A DNA stretch of 8,889 nucleotides, from NCBI GenBank assembly GCA_017619985.1, contig JAFZRG010000119.1, forward strand, positions 1 through 8,889, written 5' to 3'. Below, in pieces: positions 5,727 through 8,889 of the stretch. Each line of letters starts with the position of its first letter. Position 1 is the stretch's first letter. The stretch comes from Bacillota bacterium. Its GTDB lineage: Bacteria > Bacillota > Clostridia > Peptostreptococcales > Anaerovoracaceae. The notes beneath the pieces were generated by a model. That model was not told the DNA's origin, ran no database searches, and saw only the letters and a list, made by a program, of their open reading frames with translations. The position numbers and the translations under genes were made by a program.

Positions 5727-6311
5727 ATGGACAGATATGTGACCGGGGCTGTGATCCGGCAGCTCCGAGAAGATAAAAGGATGACCCAGGAGGAGCTGGC
5801 GGAAAAGATCTGCGTCAGCGGCAAGGCGGTCAGCAAGTGGGAAACGGGAAGGGGACTGCCGGACGTCAGCCTGCTCGAGCCTTTGGCCGAAGCGCTGGGC
5901 ATCTCCGTGATCGAACTGTTTTCGGGAGACCTCATCCGCAACGCCAACCGCTCCGCGAATATGGCGAAGAGCATGTTCTATGTCTGCCCGGTCTGCGGCA
6001 ACGTGATCCAGTCCGCCGGGGAAGCCGTGGTCAGCTGCTGCGGTATCGCGCTCCCGCCGCTCGAGGCGGAAGCGCCGGACGAAGAGCACGCGATCCGGGT
6101 GGAGATCGTGGAGAACGAGTACTATGTCTCGGTGGACCATCCGATGGAAAAGGGTCACTATATCTCTTTCCTGGCGGCAGTGTCGGGTCACGGCGTGCAG
6201 CTCGTCAAACTGTACCCGGAAGGGAACGCGGAAGCCCGCTTCCGCATCGACGGCGTCCGCTATGTGTACGCTTACTGCAACCGCCACGGGCTGTACAGGG
6301 TCAGACTGTAG
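5727..6311 (+). CDS. XRE-family HTH regulator fused to a desulfoferrodoxin (superoxide reductase) module
   Basis: This 194-residue protein probably is a redox-responsive transcription factor. ATG 5727 is preceded by AAGGAGG (5712-5718) with 8 nt spacing. Residues about 7-67 form a Cro/CI helix-turn-helix, with TQEELAEKI, the Val-Ser-Gly-Lys-Ala-Val-Ser-Lys-Trp-Glu recognition region and a Leu-Pro-Asp-Val closing turn. Residues about 85-106 match the desulforedoxin-type iron centre: C87, C90, C104 and C105. Residues about 119-194 match the neelaredoxin-type catalytic centre: H121, H138, H144, C184 and H187, in the contexts HPMEKGHYI and CNRHGLY. All nine expected iron ligands are therefore present. 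The lysine before the first histidine, which helps attract superoxide in true superoxide reductases (Glu-Lys-His), is Glu120 here. Sensing superoxide, oxygen or iron state and changing DNA binding is my inference; enzyme activity is not excluded. The gene is monocistronic, bounded by terminators. Confidence 0.88.
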   Translation: MDRYVTGAVIRQLREDKRMTQEELAEKICVSGKAVSKWETGRGLPDVSLLEPLAEALGISVIELFSGDLIRNANRSANMAKSMFYVCPVCGNVIQSAGEAVVSCCGIALPPLEAEAPDEEHAIRVEIVENEYYVSVDHPMEKGHYISFLAAVSGHGVQLVKLYPEGNAEARFRIDGVRYVYAYCNRHGLYRVRL

Positions 6312-6334
6312 TAGCCGGGCAGACAGCCGGTCTC

Positions 6335-6365
6335 AAAATGCCATGGTAAAGTCCATGGCATTTTT
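6335..6365 (+). terminator. Rho-independent terminator after the HTH-desulfoferrodoxin gene
   Basis: A perfect 12-bp stem, AAAATGCCATGG (6335-6346) with CCATGGCATTTT (6353-6364), encloses TAAAGT and ends in a T-run to 6365. It lies 23 nt after the stop codon. The A-run on the 5' side would let it work on the other strand too, but no minus-strand gene is nearby. Confidence 0.92.
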
Positions 6366-6369
6366 CTTG

Positions 6370-6378
6370 TGTTATAAT
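6370..6378 (+). promoter_or_regulatory. Extended -10 promoter of the short-chain dehydrogenase gene
   Basis: TGT followed by a perfect TATAAT (6373-6378) makes an extended -10 element. No -35 box is visible at the proper distance, where the terminator stem lies. Transcription would start near 6385, about 30 nt before the ATG. Confidence 0.6.
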
Positions 6379-6414
6379 TAAAAATATAAATTTGCAGAAA
6401 AAGGAGATCGGCAT

Positions 6415-7176
6415 ATGAACATCGCTGTCATCACGGGCGCCTCTTCCGGCATGGGAAGGGAATTCGTCTATGCGATCGATCGGGAATACGAACTCGACGA
6501 ACTGTGGGTGATCGCCCGCAGGAAGGAAAGGCTGGAGGCGTTGCAGGACAAATGCCGTACGAAGGTGCGGCCGTTGGCGCTGGATCTTTCCGATACCGCG
6601 AGTTTCGGAGAATACAAGGCGCTGCTCGAAGCGGAGGCGCCGCAGATCCGCGTGCTCGTGAATGCGGCGGGCTACGGCCTGTTCGGCACGTTCGAGGACA
6701 TGGGTCTCGAGGAACAGCTCGGCATCGTGGACGTGAACGACAAGGCGCTCACCGCCATGTGCCTGCTCAGTCTTCCGTATATGAGCAAAGGCGACGCCAT
6801 CGTCAACATGGGCTCGAATTCCAGCTGGCAGCCTGTGCCGTACCTGAACGTCTACGCGGCCAGCAAAGCCTACGTTTTAAGCTTTTCCAGAGGTCTTGGC
6901 CGCGAGCTCAGACCCCGCGGCGTACACGTGATGTGCGTGTGCCCGGGATGGATCAAAACGGAGTTCATGGATACGGCTGTCCGCGACGACACGATCCGGT
7001 ATTACGACCGGTGGTACACCCCGGAACAGGTCATCGCGCAGGCGATGGAGGACCTGAAGAAAAAGAAGAAGATCTCCATCCTCGGCGCGCCGGTGCGCCG
7101 CCAGGTGCGCCTGGTCAAATTCCTGCCCACGGACGTCGTGATGGACACCTGGTGCAGGCAGCAGGGAAAAGAATAG
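6415..7176 (+). CDS. Short-chain dehydrogenase/reductase (SDR) family oxidoreductase
   Basis: This 253-residue cytosolic oxidoreductase should interconvert an alcohol and a carbonyl compound with NAD(P)H. ATG 6415 follows AAGGAG (6401-6406) at 8 nt. The Rossmann nucleotide-binding motif TGASSGMG is at residues 7-14. Arg35 and Arg36 after the second beta strand favour NADPH over NADH. The NAAG motif is at 83-86. The catalytic set of classical SDRs is complete: N108, S134, Y147 and K151 (YAASK), with the expected 13-residue Ser-Tyr spacing. A conserved CPGWIKTEF segment follows (about 185-193). Length is normal for the family. A run of five lysines near residue 217 looks like a surface loop. 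The gene has its own promoter and terminator, so the neighbours give no clue to the substrate. It is likely one of the short SDRs annotated as general dehydrogenases. Confidence 0.93.
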   Translation: MNIAVITGASSGMGREFVYAIDREYELDELWVIARRKERLEALQDKCRTKVRPLALDLSDTASFGEYKALLEAEAPQIRVLVNAAGYGLFGTFEDMGLEEQLGIVDVNDKALTAMCLLSLPYMSKGDAIVNMGSNSSWQPVPYLNVYAASKAYVLSFSRGLGRELRPRGVHVMCVCPGWIKTEFMDTAVRDDTIRYYDRWYTPEQVIAQAMEDLKKKKKISILGAPVRRQVRLVKFLPTDVVMDTWCRQQGKE

Positions 7177-7201
7177 GGCGATAGTCCCAGGGTTTCACCC
7201 G

Positions 7202-7225
7202 GCGGCGCCAAAAGGCGCCGCTTTT
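7202..7225 (+). terminator. Rho-independent terminator after the SDR gene
   Basis: GCGGCGCC (7202-7209) and GGCGCCGC (7214-7221) form a perfect 8-bp GC-rich stem around AAAA, followed by TTTT (7222-7225). The T-run is short, so termination may be incomplete and allow some read-through into the next gene. Confidence 0.75.
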
Positions 7226-7226
7226 G

Positions 7227-7235
7227 TGATATACT
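7227..7235 (+). promoter_or_regulatory. Extended -10 promoter of the M20 hydrolase genes
   Basis: TGA plus TATACT (7230-7235) forms an extended -10 element directly after the terminator T-run. The -35 position falls in the terminator loop and shows no consensus. Transcription would start near 7242, giving a leader of about 23 nt. Confidence 0.5.
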
Positions 7236-7264
7236 GAAGACATGAACGAGAGGAGGACGCAGTT

Positions 7265-8437
7265 ATGCAGAACGAAAAACTCGTACCGTTTTTACAGTCG
7301 CTCATCCAGGCCGGCAGCGTATCCGGCGAAGAAGGCGGCGTAGCGGCGCTTTTGGAGAAATTCTTTGTGGAAAGAGGCTTTGACGAGGTCAAAGTCGACG
7401 AATACGGCAGCATCACCGGCTGCATCAAGGGCAAGAGACCCGGTAAAAAGGTCCTGTTCGACGGTCACATGGATACCGTCCCCGTGAACGATCCGTCCAA
7501 ATGGACTATGGATCCCTGGGCTGGCGACATCAAGGACGGCAGACTATACGGCCGTGGCACGTCCGATATGAAAGGCGCGCTTTCCGCCATGTGCATGGCA
7601 GCGGCGGACTTCGCGGATGAGACCGGAAAGGACTTCGCAGGCGAGATCTACGTGGCAGGCGTCGTGCACGAAGAGTGCTTCGAAGGCATCGCCAGCTCGA
7701 AGATCAGCGCGGCGGTCAAGCCCGATATCGTGGTCATCGGCGAGGCTTCGGACCTGAACCTGAAGATCGGCCAGAGAGGCCGCGCGGAGATCGTCGTGGA
7801 GACGTTCGGCAAACCCGCGCATTCCGCGAACCCGGACAAGGGCATCAATGCGGTGTACAAGATGGCCAAAGTCATCGAAGAGATCCGCAAACTCGTACCG
7901 GAGGAACACCCCGTGCTCGGCAAGGGCATCCTGGAACTGACGGACATCAAGTCCAGCCCGTATCCCGGCGCTTCCGTCGTGCCCGAATACTGCCGCTGCA
8001 CCTACGACCGCAGGTTGCTGACCGGCGAGACGAAGGAGAGCGTGCTGGCACCCCTGCAGGCTCTGCTCGACCGCATGATGGCCGAAGACCCGCAGCTGAA
8101 GGCAAAAGTCTCCTATGCGATCGGCGAAGAGAACTGCTACACCGGCGCGAAGATCCGTGGCGAGCGCTTCTTCCCGGGCTGGCTGTACGAGAAGGACGAT
8201 GACTTCGTCCAGGCCGCGTATCAGCAGCTCAAGGCCGACGGATTCGACCCCGCCATCACCATCTACAACTTCTGCACCAACGCGTCCCATTACGCGGGCG
8301 AAGCCGGCATCCCGACGCTCGGCATGGGTCCCTCGAACGAGAGCCAGGCGCACGTCGTGGACGAATACATCGAACTGAGCCAGCTGGACGGCGTGTACGG
8401 CTGCTATAAATCCATCATGAAGGCATTGCTGAAATAA
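7265..8437 (+). CDS. M20-family metallohydrolase, YgeY-like
   Basis: This 390-residue cytosolic dizinc hydrolase would cleave an amide bond of a small peptide or acylated amino acid. ATG 7265 has AGGAGG (7251-7256) 8 nt upstream. The M20 metal site is complete: H68 and D70 (DGHMDT), bridging D101 (GRGTSDMKG), the catalytic base pair E136-E137 (HEE), E160 (GEAS) and H363 near the C-terminus (QAHVVDE). The dimerisation or lid domain lies about residues 175-295. Several segments recall E. coli YgeY as I remember it: GQRGRAEI, DRRLLTGET, the Phe-Phe-Pro-x-Trp stretch and the TNxSHYAG-to-GMGP region. YgeY relatives are often labelled as linked to selenium or purine metabolism, but no such genes are in view here, so a peptidase or deacylase role is as likely. 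It is co-transcribed with another M20 gene 8 nt downstream. Confidence 0.9.
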   Translation: MQNEKLVPFLQSLIQAGSVSGEEGGVAALLEKFFVERGFDEVKVDEYGSITGCIKGKRPGKKVLFDGHMDTVPVNDPSKWTMDPWAGDIKDGRLYGRGTSDMKGALSAMCMAAADFADETGKDFAGEIYVAGVVHEECFEGIASSKISAAVKPDIVVIGEASDLNLKIGQRGRAEIVVETFGKPAHSANPDKGINAVYKMAKVIEEIRKLVPEEHPVLGKGILELTDIKSSPYPGASVVPEYCRCTYDRRLLTGETKESVLAPLQALLDRMMAEDPQLKAKVSYAIGEENCYTGAKIRGERFFPGWLYEKDDDFVQAAYQQLKADGFDPAITIYNFCTNASHYAGEAGIPTLGMGPSNESQAHVVDEYIELSQLDGVYGCYKSIMKALLK

Positions 8438-8445
8438 GGAGCATT

Positions 8446-8889
8446 ATGAAAGCGAAAGACGTAAGAATCGATCAGTGGCTGCTCGAACACCAGCCGGAAG
8501 TCGTCGCGGATCTGCAGACGCTGCTGCGCTACCGCACTGTGGAGGACGAGACCGCGGTCCCCGAACCGGGCAAGCCGTTCGGGCCGGTCACGTACGACTG
8601 CCTGCAGGAAGCCCTCGGCATCGCGAAGCGCCTCGGCTTCGACGGCGAGAGCGTGGACGGCTACTGCGGCAGCATCGTCGTTCCTGCGGATGACCCGGAG
8701 AGCGGCAAGCCGGAAACGTTCGGTATCCTCGCCCATCTGGACGTCGTTCCGGAATCCACGGGCTGGGACTATCCGCCGTACGGGGCGGTCATCGCGGACG
8801 GCAGACTGTACGGCCGCGGCGCCATCGATGACAAGGGTCCGGCCGTGGCGTCCCTCTGGGCGCTCAAGGCCGTCCTGGAATGCGGCTAC
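8446..8889 (+). CDS. pepV: PepV-like dipeptidase of the M20 family, N-terminal part only
   Basis: These 148 codons are the start of a gene that runs off the right edge; PepV enzymes usually have about 465 residues, so about a third is visible. PepV removes N-terminal residues from dipeptides and some longer amino-terminal substrates inside the cell. ATG 8446 is served by AAGGAG at 8436-8441, which overlaps the TAA stop of the previous gene, so the two are translationally coupled. Visible active-site parts are H97 and D99 (AHLDVVPE), the GWDYPPYG segment (106-113) that is typical of the PepV/Sapep group, and the bridging D128 in GRGAIDDKGP (123-132). The second half of the metal site is outside the window. 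The pairing with another M20 hydrolase suggests joint breakdown of imported peptides, which fits the OppA-like lipoprotein at the other end. Confidence 0.9.
   Translation, partial: MKAKDVRIDQWLLEHQPEVVADLQTLLRYRTVEDETAVPEPGKPFGPVTYDCLQEALGIAKRLGFDGESVDGYCGSIVVPADDPESGKPETFGILAHLDVVPESTGWDYPPYGAVIADGRLYGRGAIDDKGPAVASLWALKAVLECGY

Noticed and set aside
7242..7270. A short upstream reading frame starting at ATG 7242 ahead of the M20 gene
   Set aside because: It falls at the predicted transcription start, has no ribosome binding site, and is out of frame with the well-supported ATG at 7265.
7544..8353. A 269-codon minus-strand frame opposite the M20 hydrolase
   Set aside because: The plus-strand gene has every metal ligand of the M20 family; the minus frame has none of these and no start signal.

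Overview
The window looks like chromosomal DNA from a GC-rich anaerobic member of the Bacillota (class Clostridia or a relative). The reasons are strong AGGAGG-type ribosome binding sites, hairpin plus T-run terminators, a lipoprotein signal peptide, a YtrA-type GntR/ABC operon, PepV-like and YgeY-like M20 hydrolases, and a superoxide-reductase-type domain typical of anaerobes. The genus cannot be fixed from the sequence alone. No mobile element, CRISPR array, tRNA or rRNA is visible.

Layout. (1) At the left edge, on the minus strand, is the N-terminal part of a peptide-binding lipoprotein (OppA-like). It diverges from thrS across a 206-bp intergenic region. That region carries a promoter for each direction, a widely spaced 10-bp inverted repeat around the lipoprotein promoter, and phased A-tracts. 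(2) thrS encodes a 583-residue threonyl-tRNA synthetase that lacks the TGS domain and has Gly where the motif 2 arginine is expected. (3) The 229-bp gap after thrS holds a consensus sigma-A promoter followed by a roughly 80-nt structured leader or small RNA ending in a terminator. Its four segments can pair in two alternative ways. (4) Next is a three-gene operon with its own operator-overlapped promoter: a YtrA-type GntR repressor, an ABC ATPase and a large ABC permease. Its members overlap (4 nt and 26 nt), and a strong terminator closes it. (5) A stand-alone regulator follows in which a Cro/CI helix-turn-helix is fused to a complete desulfoferrodoxin (superoxide reductase) module. Repeated CGTAG motifs lie in front of it. 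(6) A monocistronic short-chain dehydrogenase comes next. (7) The right end carries two M20 metallohydrolase genes in tandem, a YgeY-like enzyme and a PepV-like dipeptidase cut by the window edge, joined by a ribosome binding site that overlaps the upstream stop codon.

Functionally, the two ends share a theme of peptide uptake and breakdown. The middle contains one self-regulated efflux or envelope-response type ABC system and one likely redox-responsive transcription factor. The HTH-desulfoferrodoxin fusion is the most interesting protein: all nine metal-ligand positions of a two-iron superoxide reductase are kept, but the lysine that assists catalysis is replaced by glutamate. This suggests, but does not prove, a superoxide or iron-redox sensor.
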